DNA of 64,000 bases, from NCBI RefSeq assembly GCF_014844095.1, contig NZ_CP062163.1, positions 248,001-312,000 on the forward strand, given 5' to 3'. Of the stretch, positions 54,765 through 64,000 are shown one piece after another; positions within the stretch are counted from its first letter, which is position 1, and each line of letters starts with the position of its first letter. Both the position numbers and the translations under genes were made by a program. The notes beneath the pieces were generated by a model. The model was not told where the DNA came from. It ran no database searches and worked only from the letters and a program-made list of their open reading frames with translations. Source of the stretch: Brevibacillus sp. JNUCC-41 (GTDB lineage Bacteria > Bacillota > Bacilli > Bacillales > DSM-1321).

Positions 54765-55445
54765 TTAAAGTTCTATTTCATCCCCAGCTTCCATGATCAG
54801 TCCATTTCCCTCTTCAAGCAAGTTGATGAATTTGTCAGGATCCTGTTTGATTACAGGGAAAGTATTGTAATGAATCGGCACGACTTGTTTGGCTTGAAGG
54901 AATTTCGCAGCAAGTGCCGCATCTTCAGGGCCCATTGTGTAATTGTCGCCGATTGGCAAGAATGCCAAGTCGATCGGATGACGCTCCCCGATCAGTTTCA
55001 TATCGGAAAATACCGCTGTATCCCCTGCATGATAGATCGTTTTCCCTTCTATCATAAGCAATACGCCAGCAGGCATTCCTAAATAAATGATTTGACCCTC
55101 TCCGTTATTGAATCCCGTTCCATGGAAAGCTGGCGTCAGTTTCACTTTTCCAAAATCGAACTCGAAAGCTCCGCCGATGCTCATCCCGTGGGTTCTAACC
55201 CCTTGAGCACCCAGGTAGTCGGCAATCTCTGCAATGCCGATGACAAGTGCATCATGCCTTTTGGCCAATTCAACCGTATCACCGACATGGTCATTATGGC
55301 CATGTGTTAAGATGATCACATCCGGTTTCACATCTTCAACCTTCAAATCGGTTAATTCGTTTCCAGTAATGAATGGATCGATTAAAATGGTTTTACCATT
55401 CGTTTCGACTTTTACAACTGCATGTCCATGAAAAGATACTTTCAC
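54765..55445 (-). CDS. ytkL: UPF0173 metal-dependent hydrolase YtkL
   Basis: This 226-residue protein is of the metallo-beta-lactamase fold, UPF0173. The metal motif is [10 protein letters not shown] (near residue 49), with a second His in FHGTGF, an Asp in YHAGDTAVF and a late His in VPIHYNTFP. It has no signal peptide. The physiological substrate is unknown. The start is GTG at 55445 after AAGGGAG. It is monocistronic with its own terminator. Confidence 0.92.
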   Translation of the reverse strand: MKVSFHGHAVVKVETNGKTILIDPFITGNELTDLKVEDVKPDVIILTHGHNDHVGDTVELAKRHDALVIGIAEIADYLGAQGVRTHGMSIGGAFEFDFGKVKLTPAFHGTGFNNGEGQIIYLGMPAGVLLMIEGKTIYHAGDTAVFSDMKLIGERHPIDLAFLPIGDNYTMGPEDAALAAKFLQAKQVVPIHYNTFPVIKQDPDKFINLLEEGNGLIMEAGDEIEL

Positions 55446-55564
55446 GTTAGATGCTCCCTTCCCATACCCACTAATTTTTTTAAGTAGCTTTCTTAGGCCT
55501 TTCCCATTTACTATACTTTTAAATATTGCTAAGGTAATTATATCTTATTAATGGAGGTATCGTC

Positions 55565-56662
55565 ATGAATGAACGTTTAACAGAACTACAAAATTGGCTA
55601 CAGGCCAATGAGGCTGAAGCCGCTATACTTACATCAACAGAGAGCATCTTCTATTTGAGCGGTTTTTATAGTGATCCTCATGAAAGACTGCTAGCACTTG
55701 CCATTTTTGCAAATGCCGACCCATTCCTTGTCTGCCCACAGATGGAAGTCCCGGATGCTAAACAGGCTGGATGGGCTGGAGATATCATCGGTTACACCGA
55801 TATTGAAAATCCTTGGGAAAAAGTTAAGCAAGCAGTGAAGGATCGCGGGTTAACCATTCATACAATGGCCATTGAAAAAGAGCATATGAATGTAGAACGT
55901 TATGAAAAGGTCCAACAATATTTAGGAGCACCAAAGCTCGTTTCCGCAGAAGAGAAACTTCAAAGGATGCGAATGATCAAATCGGAAGATGAAATGGTCA
56001 AAATCCGTGAAGCATGCCGCCTTGCCGACTTTGCGATCGAAGTGGGCGTCAGCGAAATTCAAGAGGGTAAAACGGAAATGGAAATCCTTGCAGCGATAGA
56101 ATACGAATTGAAAAAGGCCGGCGTCAGCCAAATGTCTTTTTCCACGATGGTCCTGACTGGTAAAAATGGCGCTTCCCCACATGGCACACCCGGGAATACG
56201 AAGGTTCAGCGCGGCGACCTTGTCCTATTTGACCTGGGCGTCGTTCATGAAGGGTACTGCTCTGACATCACTAGAACGGTTGCTTACGGGGATATCAATG
56301 ATAAACAGGCAGAAATATATGAAACTGTACTTAGAGCACAAGAAGCTGCCGTTGCAGCCAGTAAACCTGGTGTATCCTGTTCCGAAATAGACTTGACTGC
56401 CAGAAACATCATCAGGAATAAAGGATACGGTGAATTCTTCCCGCACAGGCTCGGCCACGGACTAGGGATCAGCGTCCATGAGTACCCATCCTTGACTGAA
56501 ACGAATTCCCTCGAACTTCAATCCGGAATGGTTTATACCATCGAACCTGGCATATATGTTCCAAATGTTGCCGGCGTCAGGATTGAAGATGATCTACTGA
56601 TCACCGATACCGGCTGTGAAGTTTTGACCAAATTCCCGAAGAGCCTGCAAATCATAAAGTGA
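55565..56662 (+). CDS. M24-family Xaa-Pro dipeptidase/aminopeptidase
   Basis: This 365-residue cytosolic enzyme of the M24 pita-bread fold probably cleaves Xaa-Pro bonds. The metal ligands are DLGVVHEGYCSDITRT (two Asp), RLGHGLGISVHEYP (His), TIEPGIYV (Glu) and RIEDDLLIT (Glu). The N-terminal creatinase-type domain (to about residue 125) is complete. It is close to B. subtilis YkvY in length and wording. ATGGAGGTATCGTC precedes the ATG. It is divergent from ytkL and monocistronic. Confidence 0.88.
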   Translation: MNERLTELQNWLQANEAEAAILTSTESIFYLSGFYSDPHERLLALAIFANADPFLVCPQMEVPDAKQAGWAGDIIGYTDIENPWEKVKQAVKDRGLTIHTMAIEKEHMNVERYEKVQQYLGAPKLVSAEEKLQRMRMIKSEDEMVKIREACRLADFAIEVGVSEIQEGKTEMEILAAIEYELKKAGVSQMSFSTMVLTGKNGASPHGTPGNTKVQRGDLVLFDLGVVHEGYCSDITRTVAYGDINDKQAEIYETVLRAQEAAVAASKPGVSCSEIDLTARNIIRNKGYGEFFPHRLGHGLGISVHEYPSLTETNSLELQSGMVYTIEPGIYVPNVAGVRIEDDLLITDTGCEVLTKFPKSLQIIK

Positions 56663-56695
56663 AGATGTTTTAACCCTTTAATAGATCGAAACTCG

Positions 56696-56728
56696 GATAC
56701 CCCCGCCTTCATTTAAGACGGGGGTATC
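56696..56728 (+). terminator. Terminator of the M24 peptidase gene
   Basis: GATACCCCCG (56696-56705) pairs with CGGGGGTATC (56719-56728), a strong GC stem. The T-run is short (TATTGTT). Confidence 0.7.
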
Positions 56729-56808
56729 TATTGTTCAAAATTCATTTCAACTAAACGGTCCGAACCGGATATACTCTTCCTTCATCATCATTTAACATAC
56801 CCGTGACA

Positions 56809-57083
56809 AAACCACACTATAATAGGAGAGAAAAGACAAGGCTTGAAATGATTATAAATCTAATTTTTATTTCCCTTTTATTATGGTGGCCCCAAAAATA
56901 TTAAACTATGCATAATATTTAAACGCACTTTTGCATGCTTTGATATCTTTCATTATATTTTTCACATCACTTAATACGGTTAGAATCATTTTCCCTTTTT
57001 GATTTCCAGATAATTGGCTAAAACATTCGCTAATTTGTTACAATTGAAATCAGACCCATTAGGTAAACCATAGTATAATAGGA
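56809..57083 (+). repeat. Duplicated promoter-like element upstream of the usp gene
   Basis: A 19-mer with TATAATAGGA at its right end occurs at 56809-56827 and again at 57065-57083, differing at two positions. Both have a TATAAT -10 but no fitting -35. The copies bracket an AT-rich 240-bp stretch without genes. Span given covers both copies. Confidence 0.5.
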
Positions 57084-57107
57084 ATATAATAGAAGGAGGA
57101 GATTCAC

Positions 57108-57551
57108 TTGAATAGTATAGATTATAAAAACATTCTTGTAGCAGTGGACGGTTCGGAAGAAGCAGAGTGGGCCCTAAAAAAGGCAATCTATTTAGCAAAG
57201 CTCAGTGACGCTACCCTTGTGCTAACACATATCGTGGATACAAGGAATTTCCCTACTGTCGAAGCTTATGGTATGACTATCCGTGATCACTCTGAAACCT
57301 TTGCCAACGAGCTATTGGACAAGTATAAAACGGATGCCATTGCCTCCGGGATTGCAAAGGTCCAAACAGTGGTTGCATATGGTTCTCCTAAAGTTCAAAT
57401 TCCAAGGGATTTAGCGAAAAAGCATAAGATCGATTTAATTGTATGCGGTGCAACGGGCCTTAACGCAGTCGAACGTTTCCTTATCGGCAGTGTGTCGGAA
57501 GGAATCGTTCGCCATTCCAACTGTGATGTAATGGTCGTGCGTACGAATTGA
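57108..57551 (+). CDS. Universal stress protein (UspA family)
   Basis: This 147-residue single-domain Usp protein starts at TTG 57108, eight bases after AAGGAGG. It opens NILVAVDGSEEAEWALKKA and ends with the ATP-binding pattern GATGLNAVERFLIGSVSEGIVRHSNCDVMVVR (in parts: G-x2-G near residue 118, then GSVSEGIVRHSNCDVMVV). Such proteins bind ATP and are induced by starvation or anaerobiosis; the cellular target is unknown. It is convergent with argH across a shared terminator. Confidence 0.92.
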   Translation: MNSIDYKNILVAVDGSEEAEWALKKAIYLAKLSDATLVLTHIVDTRNFPTVEAYGMTIRDHSETFANELLDKYKTDAIASGIAKVQTVVAYGSPKVQIPRDLAKKHKIDLIVCGATGLNAVERFLIGSVSEGIVRHSNCDVMVVRTN

Positions 57552-57566
57552 TAAAAGAAATGATAG

Positions 57567-57603
57567 AAAAAGCTCGTTCGCCAAATTGGTGAACGAGCTT
57601 TTT
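57567..57603. terminator. Bidirectional terminator, usp / argH
   Basis: AAAAAGCTCGTTC (57567-57579) and GAACGAGCTTTTT (57591-57603) form a perfect 13-bp stem between convergent genes. Confidence 0.92.
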
Positions 57604-57607
57604 CCTA

Positions 57608-58987
57608 TTATTCACTTACTAGTTTTTCCGCTTTTTCAATCGCCAGCAAGACTTGGGCAAAACCTGTACCGCCCGCACTGTTCCGGCGTTTAACTGCTTC
57701 ATAAGGATTTAATGCATCATAAATATCCTGTTCAAACAACTCGGAAGCTTCCTGGAATTGTTCCATGCTTAGGTCCACTAAATAGCAGCCATTCTGGACA
57801 CAGAACAATACAAGCTTCCCGACCACTTCGTGCGCTTTACGGAAAGGCATACCCTTTGAAGCTAGGTAATCAGCTAATTCCGTCGCATTCGAGAAGTCAT
57901 TTTTCGTTGCTTTTTCCATTACGTCCGTTTTCACTTTCAACGTTGAAATCATGCCGGCAAATATTTTAAGTGAACCAACAATGGTCTTAACCGTATCAAA
58001 AACGCCTTCTTTATCTTCTTGCATATCTTTGTTATAAGCAAGAGGCAGTCCTTTCAAAACAGTCAATAACCCCGTTAGGTTCCCATAAACCCGTCCTGTT
58101 TTACCACGGATCAATTCCGCCATATCAGGGTTTTTCTTTTGCGGCATGATGCTGCTTCCCGTGGAAAACGCATCATCCAATTCAATGAATTGGAATTCCT
58201 GGCTTGACCAGAGAATGATTTCTTCGCTGAAACGGGATAAATGCATCATCATTGTTGCACTGTTGCTCATGAATTCAATGGCAAAATCACGATCACTCAC
58301 CGCATCAAGGCTGTTTTCGTAAATTCCCTCAAACCCCAATAGCTCCGCACTTAGGGCACGGTCAATCGGGAAGGTCGTCCCAGCTAATGCCCCGGCACCC
58401 AATGGAGAAATATTGATCCTTTTGAAACTCTCGGTGAAGCGTTGCTTATCACGCTCAAGCATCCAAAAATAAGCCATTAAGTGGTGGGCAAATGAAATGG
58501 GCTGTGCACGCTGCAAATGTGTATAACCTGGAATTAGTGTTTCCACATTTTTCTTGGCTTGTCCCAAAATCGCCATTTGCAAATCATTGATGAGTTCCAG
58601 AATCACTTTCGTTTGGTTCCGCATATAAAGATGAAGGTCGGTTGCAACTTGGTCATTACGGCTTCTTCCTGTATGAAGCTTTCCGCCAACTGGACCGATT
58701 TCGCTTATTAGCATACTTTCCAGGTTAAGATGGATATCTTCCATCTCAACCTTAAAAGTCAATTCACCCTTCTCAGCTTTTCCCTGTAAACTTTTCAGAC
58801 CCGCAATGATCTGATCCGCATCTTCTTCAGGTAAAATGCTGCATTTCTTTAACATGGTTACATGAGCTAAACTGCCTTGAATATCTTCAAGGACAAGTTC
58901 CTGGTCAAAGGAAATGGAAGCACCAAATTCATCTACCCATTCTTCGGCAGATTTCGTGAATCTTCCTCCCCAAAGCTTGCTGCTCAC
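57608..58987 (-). CDS. argH: Argininosuccinate lyase
   Basis: ArgH splits argininosuccinate into arginine and fumarate, the last step of arginine synthesis. The 459 residues show [18 protein letters not shown], the catalytic His in [11 protein letters not shown], and the superfamily signature [12 protein letters not shown] near residue 277. The start overlaps the argG stop by four bases, so both enzymes are translationally coupled. Confidence 0.97.
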   Translation of the reverse strand: MSSKLWGGRFTKSAEEWVDEFGASISFDQELVLEDIQGSLAHVTMLKKCSILPEEDADQIIAGLKSLQGKAEKGELTFKVEMEDIHLNLESMLISEIGPVGGKLHTGRSRNDQVATDLHLYMRNQTKVILELINDLQMAILGQAKKNVETLIPGYTHLQRAQPISFAHHLMAYFWMLERDKQRFTESFKRINISPLGAGALAGTTFPIDRALSAELLGFEGIYENSLDAVSDRDFAIEFMSNSATMMMHLSRFSEEIILWSSQEFQFIELDDAFSTGSSIMPQKKNPDMAELIRGKTGRVYGNLTGLLTVLKGLPLAYNKDMQEDKEGVFDTVKTIVGSLKIFAGMISTLKVKTDVMEKATKNDFSNATELADYLASKGMPFRKAHEVVGKLVLFCVQNGCYLVDLSMEQFQEASELFEQDIYDALNPYEAVKRRNSAGGTGFAQVLLAIEKAEKLVSE

Positions 58988-60189
58988 ACTGTCACCTTCT
59001 TGTTATTGACCATGCTGTTCACTTTCGTTGGAAGTCCCCATAACTTGATGAATCCAACTGCTGCATCATGATCGAACTCGTCCGCTTTTGTATAAGTAGC
59101 CAATTTTTCGTCATATAGGGAGTACTCGGATTTTCTTCCTTCAACAATCGCATGACCTTTGAATAGTTTCACACGGACAGTACCCGTTACATTCACTTGT
59201 GTTTCTTTCAGGAATGCAGCCAAAGCTTTTTGAAGCGGAGAGAACCAAAGTCCTTCATAAATCAATTCAGTCATTTTCTTCTCGATCACCGGTTTGAAGT
59301 GAGCCAATTCTTTTACAAGCGTGATATCTTCAAGTTCTTTGTGTGCAGCTATCAATGTCATTGCACCAGGGGCTTCATAGACTTCACGTGATTTGATTCC
59401 TACTAATCTATTTTCAACGTGATCGATACGTCCAACTCCGTGTTTGCCGGCAATTTGATTCAACTCGACGATCAGGTCAGCCAGTTTATAGTTTTTATCA
59501 TTCAATGTAACCGGCACACCTTGTTCAAAACCAATTTCAATGATATCAGCAGTATCTGGCGTACATTCAAGGCTTGCAGTCAAATCATATGCATCTTCCG
59601 GCGGAGCTGCCCATGGATCTTCCAGGATTCCGCATTCGTTACTTCTTCCCCAAAGGTTTTGGTCAATCGAGAATGGACTCGCCATGCCAATCGGAACGGG
59701 AATGCCATTTTTCGCTGCATATTCAATCTCCTCTTCACGAGACCATTTCCAGTCACGAACAGGTGCAAGAACTTGCAAATTAGGGTTCAAGGCGGAGATG
59801 GATACTTCGAAACGCACTTGGTCATTTCCTTTTCCCGTACAACCGTGCGCAACGGCTACCGCGTTTTCCGCTTCAGCCACTTCCACTAATTTCTTCGCGA
59901 TCAGCGGACGTGATAAAGCTGATACCAATGGATATTTCCCTTCATACAAAGTATGTGCCTGAAGAGCCGTCAATGCGAATTCATCAGCGAATTCATCCTT
60001 CGCATCAATGACATAAGAACTTACAGCACCGACAGTGATCGCTTTTTCTTTAATGAAATCCAAATCTTTCCCTTCACCGACATCCAAGCAGCATGCCACA
60101 ACTTCGTACCCTTGATCTTGTAACCATTTAATTGCAACGGAAGTATCCAAACCTCCGGAATATGCTAAAACAACTTTTTGATTTTTCAT
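58984..60189 (-). CDS. argG: Argininosuccinate synthase
   Basis: ArgG joins citrulline and aspartate using ATP. The 401 residues start [17 protein letters not shown], with the PP-loop [11 protein letters not shown], the [13 protein letters not shown] motif near residue 118 and KEVPV-like [11 protein letters not shown]. The ATG at 60189 has AAAGGA eight bases upstream; earlier starts would overlap the ARG box. It heads argGH, with two ARG boxes at the promoter. Confidence 0.97.
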   Translation of the reverse strand: MKNQKVVLAYSGGLDTSVAIKWLQDQGYEVVACCLDVGEGKDLDFIKEKAITVGAVSSYVIDAKDEFADEFALTALQAHTLYEGKYPLVSALSRPLIAKKLVEVAEAENAVAVAHGCTGKGNDQVRFEVSISALNPNLQVLAPVRDWKWSREEEIEYAAKNGIPVPIGMASPFSIDQNLWGRSNECGILEDPWAAPPEDAYDLTASLECTPDTADIIEIGFEQGVPVTLNDKNYKLADLIVELNQIAGKHGVGRIDHVENRLVGIKSREVYEAPGAMTLIAAHKELEDITLVKELAHFKPVIEKKMTELIYEGLWFSPLQKALAAFLKETQVNVTGTVRVKLFKGHAIVEGRKSEYSLYDEKLATYTKADEFDHDAAVGFIKLWGLPTKVNSMVNNKKVTV

Positions 60190-60205
60190 TTCCATCGTCC
60201 TTTCG

Positions 60206-60245
60206 TGTGAATAAAAATTCATCGTTTGTTATTTTTATTCAATCT
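60206..60245. promoter_or_regulatory. Pair of ARG boxes (ArgR/AhrC operator) upstream of argGH
   Basis: TGTGAATAAAAATTCATCG (60206-60224, plus strand) and ATTGAATAAAAATAAC (about 60229-60244, minus strand) each match the B. subtilis ARG box CATGAATAAAAATKCAAKT over the TGAATAAAAAT core, in opposite orientation. They lie just upstream of argG, so arginine-dependent repression by ArgR/AhrC is expected. Confidence 0.75.
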
Positions 60246-60401
60246 ATGATAGTACTTTATCATCTTTATTAAAGGAATACAAGGGGTATTTTAAAGATTT
60301 TGCTAAATAATCCGCTAATATTTTCAGTGAATTTACACATTGGATGCTTCCGCGAGAATATAGTAAACTAGGAGTATGATAAATCGAAAAGCGGAGGGCA
60401 T

Positions 60402-60716
60402 ATGAAAGAACTATTTATCTATGATGAACGGCTTGGCATCTCCATTCCCGATTTGAATCTGGAGTGGGATGAATATACAAAAGGCGAGCAACAGCAAATA
60501 CTCGTACATTGGGAGAATATCCGGGGAAGCATCCCGGACCGCATCAAGGAACTGGAATCCACCATTAACCGAAAGCAGTTTCGGCTCTCCGATGAGAGTA
60601 ATTTCGCCAAATCATGCCAGCTCAATTCCGAAATTGCGGAACTTGCTTCCATCATCAATGATTTATGGCTATGGTATCGAGCCAATCAAGGCGTGACTGA
60701 AAAGATGCATAATTAA
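60402..60716 (+). CDS. Conserved-type hypothetical protein, helical
   Basis: This 104-residue protein starts at an ATG with GCGGAGG upstream and ends before a very strong terminator. No membrane segment or signal is seen. The middle (GSIPDRIKELESTINRKQFRLSD and following) is strongly helical and may be coiled coil. I do not recognise the family. It lies between argG (divergent) and moaB (convergent). Confidence 0.68.
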   Translation: MKELFIYDERLGISIPDLNLEWDEYTKGEQQQILVHWENIRGSIPDRIKELESTINRKQFRLSDESNFAKSCQLNSEIAELASIINDLWLWYRANQGVTEKMHN

Positions 60717-60730
60717 GGCCTATTCCATGC

Positions 60731-60766
60731 AAAAAAAGCCACAGTTTAAAACTGTGGCTTTTTTTT
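60731..60766. terminator. Bidirectional terminator, 60402 gene / moaB
   Basis: AAAAAAGCCACAGTTT and AAACTGTGGCTTTTTT (about 60732-60764) form a long stem with flanking A- and T-runs. Confidence 0.9.
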
Positions 60767-60775
60767 GCATCCCTC

Positions 60776-61288
60776 TTATAAATCCTTGCGAAGTTCACCA
60801 ACGACATGTCCCAATTCCGGGAGAATCAATTTATTCATTGCAAGCCTAACGGCCCCTGAAGAGCCTGGTGTGGAAAAAACCGCTTTGTTGTTCACGACTC
60901 CGGCAATCGCCCTGGATAGGATGGCGGCGGAACCGATATCCTCTTGATAGCTGAGCATTCGAAAAATCTCGCCAAAACCGGGAATTTCCTTGGTCATCAA
61001 CTCTTTGACCGCCTCGATCGTCACATCCCTATTGGCGATGCCAGTGCCTCCATTTGTTAATATGACATCGACCGTGCTGCTTTGGCTACCTGAAGTGACC
61101 GCATCCTGAATCGCTTTCCGTTCATCTTTAATGATTACATAATCCGTCACTTCATGCCCATTCGACTTCAGCAATTCCATCATCAGTGCTCCGCTTTTAT
61201 CCGTTTCTTCATTTCGCGTATCGCTGACGGTCATCACCATGCAGCGAACTGCCTCCGTGATGGCTCTTTTATGATTCTTGACACTCAT
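60776..61288 (-). CDS. moaB: Molybdenum cofactor biosynthesis protein MoaB
   Basis: This 170-residue protein of the MogA/MoaB family adenylates molybdopterin before metal insertion. Visible are TVSDTRNEETDKSGALMMELL near residue 20, the nucleotide-binding VILTNGGTGIANRDVTIEA (near 80) and STPGSSGAVRLAMNKLILPELGHVV (in parts) at the end. It overlaps the stop of the EcsC-family gene by four bases. No other Mo-cofactor gene is in the window. Confidence 0.93.
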   Translation of the reverse strand: MSVKNHKRAITEAVRCMVMTVSDTRNEETDKSGALMMELLKSNGHEVTDYVIIKDERKAIQDAVTSGSQSSTVDVILTNGGTGIANRDVTIEAVKELMTKEIPGFGEIFRMLSYQEDIGSAAILSRAIAGVVNNKAVFSTPGSSGAVRLAMNKLILPELGHVVGELRKDL

Positions 61289-62127
61289 TCTTCATCAGCC
61301 TTCTTCTCCAGTAAATAACGGTATTGATAGAACTTTTGGGCAAATTCACTGACATTCCGGGTCATTTGATAATTGGACCCAGCACCTATGGCCATGCTGA
61401 TGAACGGTATGCCCCGAACCAGTTTTTTTCGGAAAACAGTAATGGCCAATGCTTTCAACAGCTGCTTCAGCGGCTGCTCCATCCAGGTGGGGTTTGTCAG
61501 TTCCTCGATTCCTAAATAAAAATAATCATCTTCTGCAGTCTGGACCTCGCGGATCAATTCTTCCCAAGCTATTCCTTGGAGCCTCTTTGGCATCGCTCCT
61601 GCATTGAATACCTTAAGGGCCAGCATCATTTCAAACGGTGTATTCACCTCAACACCATAAGACATCGCAATCAGCTGTACGGTCCTGACATTGATGACCG
61701 TCATGGCCGGAATATCGCTCCCTAGCAGAAGCAGGCCTCCAGATCCGCTCATCCCGCCTTGTGCAAATGAATATAAGCGATGCTTAGCGATATGCTGATT
61801 GGCTATGTAATTCAACTGATCGATCGGTAAGTGTTTCAAATCGCTCAGCGTTTCGATTTCTTCATTAAACACGCGCGCAGATGCTAAAATCCGCTCTCTT
61901 GCATCTATTTGAACTTGTGAGCTCTGAACCATGGCATGCAAATGAAAAAGCCAAGTATCAAGCTTGTCAAAAAACTGTTGTTGGACGTTTTCCGGAAGCA
62001 GGGCAAACCCCTGCTCCAACCATTTATCATACAATGCAGCCAGATCCGTTGGCTCATATTGATAAAGTTTTTCCTGCCATTCATTAATTTCATCCAAAAG
62101 TTTCATTTCCCGGTTCGTGAATTCCAT
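61285..62127 (-). CDS. EcsC-family protein
   Basis: This 280-residue protein belongs to the EcsC family, named after the third gene of the B. subtilis ecs exporter locus. The conserved core includes the glycine-rich GGMSGSGGLLLLGSDIPAMTVINVRTVQLIAMSYG (residues about 128-160, in part) and a late AIGAGSNYQMTRNV. Amphipathic or membrane-associating helices are likely; the biochemical role is unknown. AGGAGG precedes the ATG by eight bases. moaB is translationally coupled behind it. Confidence 0.82.
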   Translation of the reverse strand: MEFTNREMKLLDEINEWQEKLYQYEPTDLAALYDKWLEQGFALLPENVQQQFFDKLDTWLFHLHAMVQSSQVQIDARERILASARVFNEEIETLSDLKHLPIDQLNYIANQHIAKHRLYSFAQGGMSGSGGLLLLGSDIPAMTVINVRTVQLIAMSYGVEVNTPFEMMLALKVFNAGAMPKRLQGIAWEELIREVQTAEDDYFYLGIEELTNPTWMEQPLKQLLKALAITVFRKKLVRGIPFISMAIGAGSNYQMTRNVSEFAQKFYQYRYLLEKKADEE

Positions 62128-62294
62128 GCATCAAGCCTCCTATGTACAGAATTGGTGGATTCTCCCTTAAGTATAACATAGAGGGAAGCTTTTTTAGAGA
62201 ATAGATGATGGCGATCCAGCGTTCAAGGGTTTGGATTGCATGGACATAAAACCAAGTGAAGGAGGGTTTTGAGGATTAAATTTCATGGGAAAGC

Positions 62295-62317
62295 CCCCTT
62301 ACCAGAGAGATAAGGGG
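62295..62317 (-). terminator. Possible terminator of ackA
   Basis: CCCCTTA (62295-62301) pairs with TAAGGGG (62311-62317). The T-content downstream on the minus strand is poor, so confidence is low. Confidence 0.4.
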
Positions 62318-62336
62318 ATCATCATAAAACAGGAAG

Positions 62337-63542
62337 TCATGCTTTCCAAGTTTCGCTCAAAGCTATTTTCATGGTATCCCTGACAATCATGATTTCTTCA
62401 TTAGTTGGGATGACCATGACTTTCACAGGGGAATAGGGTGCATTGATGAACGCTTCCTTACCTGAGGTGCGATTGAGATCCTCATCCCAATATACCCCCA
62501 TGAATTCAAGCCCCTCCAAGATCCGCCCCCTGATGGTTTGACTGTTTTCACCGATGCCCGCTGTAAATATGATGCCGTCCACGCCTCCCATTTTTGCTGA
62601 ATAGGAGCCTATGTACTTGTGAATCCGGTCTGCGAACACTTTAAGTGCGAGTTCAGCCCGCTCATTGCCTTTGTCGGCTTCAACTTGAATATCGCGCAGG
62701 TCGCTGGAAAATCCGGAAAGGGCCAGCATGCCGCTTTTCTTATTCAGGATATCCAGCACTTCATCTGCTGTCTTTCCCGTCTTTTCCATGATATAAGGAA
62801 TCAGTGCAGGGTCGATGTTCCCTGAACGCGTTCCCATAGTAACACCGGCCAATGGCGTAAATCCCATTGATGTATCAATTGATTTGCCGCCCTTTATGGC
62901 CGTAATGCTTGCACCATTCCCCAAATGGCACGATATCAACCGAAGCTGTTCAATTGGGCGGCCAATCATTTCGGCAGCCCGCTGCGATACATATTTATGT
63001 GAAGTGCCATGAAATCCATACTTCCTTATTCCGTACTTTTCATAATATTCAAGAGGTAAGCTGTACAAATAGGAACCCGCCGCCATCGTTTGATGGAAGG
63101 CAGTGTCGAATACCGCAACAGCTGGCACATCTTCCAGTATTCGCCTGAAGGCTTTGATTCCGGTGATATTAGCGGGATTATGAAGGGGCGCCAACTCGGA
63201 AAGCTTTTCGAGTTCCACTATTACGTCCTCCGTAATCAAGACCGATTCCGTGAATATCTCACCGCCATGCACCACCCGATGCCCTACACCATCTATCTCT
63301 TCAAAGGAGTCAATGATGCGATGGTCAATCAGCTTTTTCAATAAAAGCCCTACAGCTATTTCATGATTGGGTATATCCATCGTTTCAGTAACCTTTTCGC
63401 CTACGACGCTTAAGGTAAATGCGGAATTTTTCAAGCCGATTCTTTCTACAAGACCTTTTGTAATTACATTTTCACAAGGCATCTCAAAAAGCTGGAACTT
63501 CAATGATGAGCTGCCCGCATTAATAGCCATGATTTTTGACAT
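62337..63542 (-). CDS. ackA: Acetate kinase
   Basis: AckA interconverts acetyl phosphate and acetate with ATP, the overflow route from acetyl-CoA. The 401 residues show the ASKHA fold: [15 protein letters not shown] at the start, [31 protein letters not shown] and [22 protein letters not shown] (in parts), then [13 protein letters not shown] near the end. AAAGGGG lies eight bases before the ATG. It lies downstream of ytxK as in B. subtilis. I found no convincing cre box in the short upstream region. Confidence 0.97.
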   Translation of the reverse strand: MSKIMAINAGSSSLKFQLFEMPCENVITKGLVERIGLKNSAFTLSVVGEKVTETMDIPNHEIAVGLLLKKLIDHRIIDSFEEIDGVGHRVVHGGEIFTESVLITEDVIVELEKLSELAPLHNPANITGIKAFRRILEDVPAVAVFDTAFHQTMAAGSYLYSLPLEYYEKYGIRKYGFHGTSHKYVSQRAAEMIGRPIEQLRLISCHLGNGASITAIKGGKSIDTSMGFTPLAGVTMGTRSGNIDPALIPYIMEKTGKTADEVLDILNKKSGMLALSGFSSDLRDIQVEADKGNERAELALKVFADRIHKYIGSYSAKMGGVDGIIFTAGIGENSQTIRGRILEGLEFMGVYWDEDLNRTSGKEAFINAPYSPVKVMVIPTNEEIMIVRDTMKIALSETWKA

Positions 63543-63689
63543 CCATCCTGCCCCTTTACTCTAAGCTAGTTCTTCCAATATTCATCGCAACGAAACGTGC
63601 AGTGTATTGTACAATCTTATCATGGCAGGCGAATCCAACCAAATAATAATGAAAAATTGCAAATAATCACTCTTTCAAAAAAAAAAAAA

Positions 63690-63718
63690 GAAAGCCAATG
63701 CCTGCGGCATCAGCTTTC
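63690..63718 (-). terminator. Terminator of ytxK
   Basis: GAAAGC/GCTTTC arms and an inner ATGCC-TGC-GGCAT hairpin are followed on the minus strand by about 13 Ts, a very strong signal. Confidence 0.92.
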
Positions 63719-63723
63719 ATTGA

Positions 63724-64000
63724 CTATTTTTCTTCTTTAAACCAATCGTCCATCTGTTGCATGACAGACCTGGTCGCTTCGAAATCCGACAACTTCGGAA
63801 GTTGTACGAGCAATGCCTTCTTCGGTGCTTCGATACCCTCTTTTTTCTTTTGGAGGATCAGGATGCTTTTCGCAGCCGCTTCACTCTTAAACATGGAAAG
63901 CGGCAGTTGCACCATCCCTTGGATATGTGTATGCTTCTTCAAGAAATCATTGAGTTTCGGAGCTTCCTCCGAGACGAACAGGTTATTCGGGACAATGAAG
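63724..64000 (-). CDS. ytxK: YtxK-type class I SAM-dependent methyltransferase, C-terminal part
   Basis: The frame is open to the right edge, so only about the last 92 residues are present. They read FIVPNNLFVSEEAPKLNDFL and continue through HIQGMVQLPLSMFKSEAAAKSILILQKK to WFKEEK. This is the C-terminal end of the N6-adenine-methyltransferase-like family in which YtxK lies, upstream of ackA in B. subtilis. Whether it methylates DNA is unknown. An apparent internal TTG start (63942) lies within the conserved region and is not the gene start. Confidence 0.85.
   Translation of the reverse strand, partial: FIVPNNLFVSEEAPKLNDFLKKHTHIQGMVQLPLSMFKSEAAAKSILILQKKKEGIEAPKKALLVQLPKLSDFEATRSVMQQMDDWFKEEK

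Noticed and set aside
62140..62185. CcpN-type box upstream of the EcsC-family gene
   Set aside because: TATGTTATACT occurs here too, but as a single copy that is simply an extended -10; the pattern alone is not discriminating, which also limits the gapB claim.
62255..62330. Short leader-peptide-like frame after AAGGAGGG near 62260
   Set aside because: The TTG lies too close to the ribosome site and the frame is only about 14 codons with no downstream plus-strand gene.
63600..63689. Long A-run as a possible sequencing artefact or slippage site
   Set aside because: The A-run near 63678-63689 is the T-tract of the ytxK terminator on the minus strand and lies outside any gene.

Overview
The window is chromosomal DNA of low-to-moderate GC from an endospore-forming Bacillaceae. 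Peribacillus (the Bacillus simplex group) or a close relative is my best guess, based on gene content and on protein wording close to, but not the same as, B. subtilis. Sporulation genes (ytxC, ytaF, ytrH, ytrI), the Bacillus primosome pair dnaB-dnaI, DnaE beside YtsJ, and the order thrS ... polA-phoRP-mdh-icd-citZ-...-pyk-pfkA-accAD-ytsJ-dnaE-...-argGH-moaB-ackA-ytxK all match the conserved Bacillus backbone. No tRNA, rRNA, CRISPR array, prophage or intact insertion sequence was seen.

Region 1 (1-5970) is a lactate-use locus. It holds the 5' part of a CdaR-family regulator, the lactate permease gene lctP, the divergent FadR-type regulator lutR, and lutABC. Two operators with the same TCATC-A-GATGA core, one at lctP and one at lutA, plus a cre-like box at lutA, tie it into one regulon. 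Region 2 (5980-11450) holds ysdC, a dUTPase-like gene, ysdB behind a textbook SigW promoter, a TVP38-type membrane protein, ysdA, and infC-rpmI-rplT with its L20-type leader and an AUU start codon for IF3. Region 3 (11450-18300) holds thrS behind a T-box, ytxC, dnaI, dnaB, nrdR and speD.

Region 4 (18290-19215) is the only clearly accessory stretch. It is a 0.9-kb gap between gapB and speD with a GC-rich 127-bp repeat and a decayed IS1182-type transposase fragment, flanked by two copies of the same 26-bp perfect palindrome. Region 5 (19216-39970) runs gapB, coaE, ytaF, mutM, polA, hflC, hflK, phoR, phoP, mdh, icd, citZ, ytwI, ytvI, aceA, aceB and fxsA. hflKC and the glyoxylate-shunt pair aceBA are additions relative to B. 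subtilis. Region 6 (40049-50450) holds pyk, pfkA, accA, accD, a FadR-type regulator, the malic enzyme gene ytsJ and dnaE. Region 7 (50560-64000) holds SigE-type ytrHI, nrnA, ytpI, ytoI, ytkL, an M24 peptidase, a universal stress protein, argGH with ARG boxes, moaB, an EcsC-family gene, ackA and the 3' end of ytxK.

Functionally this is central carbon metabolism (lactate oxidation, gluconeogenic GapB, the first TCA steps, glyoxylate shunt, lower glycolysis, malic enzyme, acetate kinase, acetyl-CoA carboxylase) interleaved with replication and repair genes. I found no convincing novel multi-gene system. The most useful new leads are regulatory: a palindromic FadR-family operator in front of ytsJ and its downstream regulator gene, an operator-like box on the accD promoter, and the IS remnant that separates gapB from speD. 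Many starts were moved from the longest reading frame to a codon with a proper ribosome binding site, including TTG or GTG starts for lutA, accD, polA, ytvI, ytoI, ytkL and dnaE.
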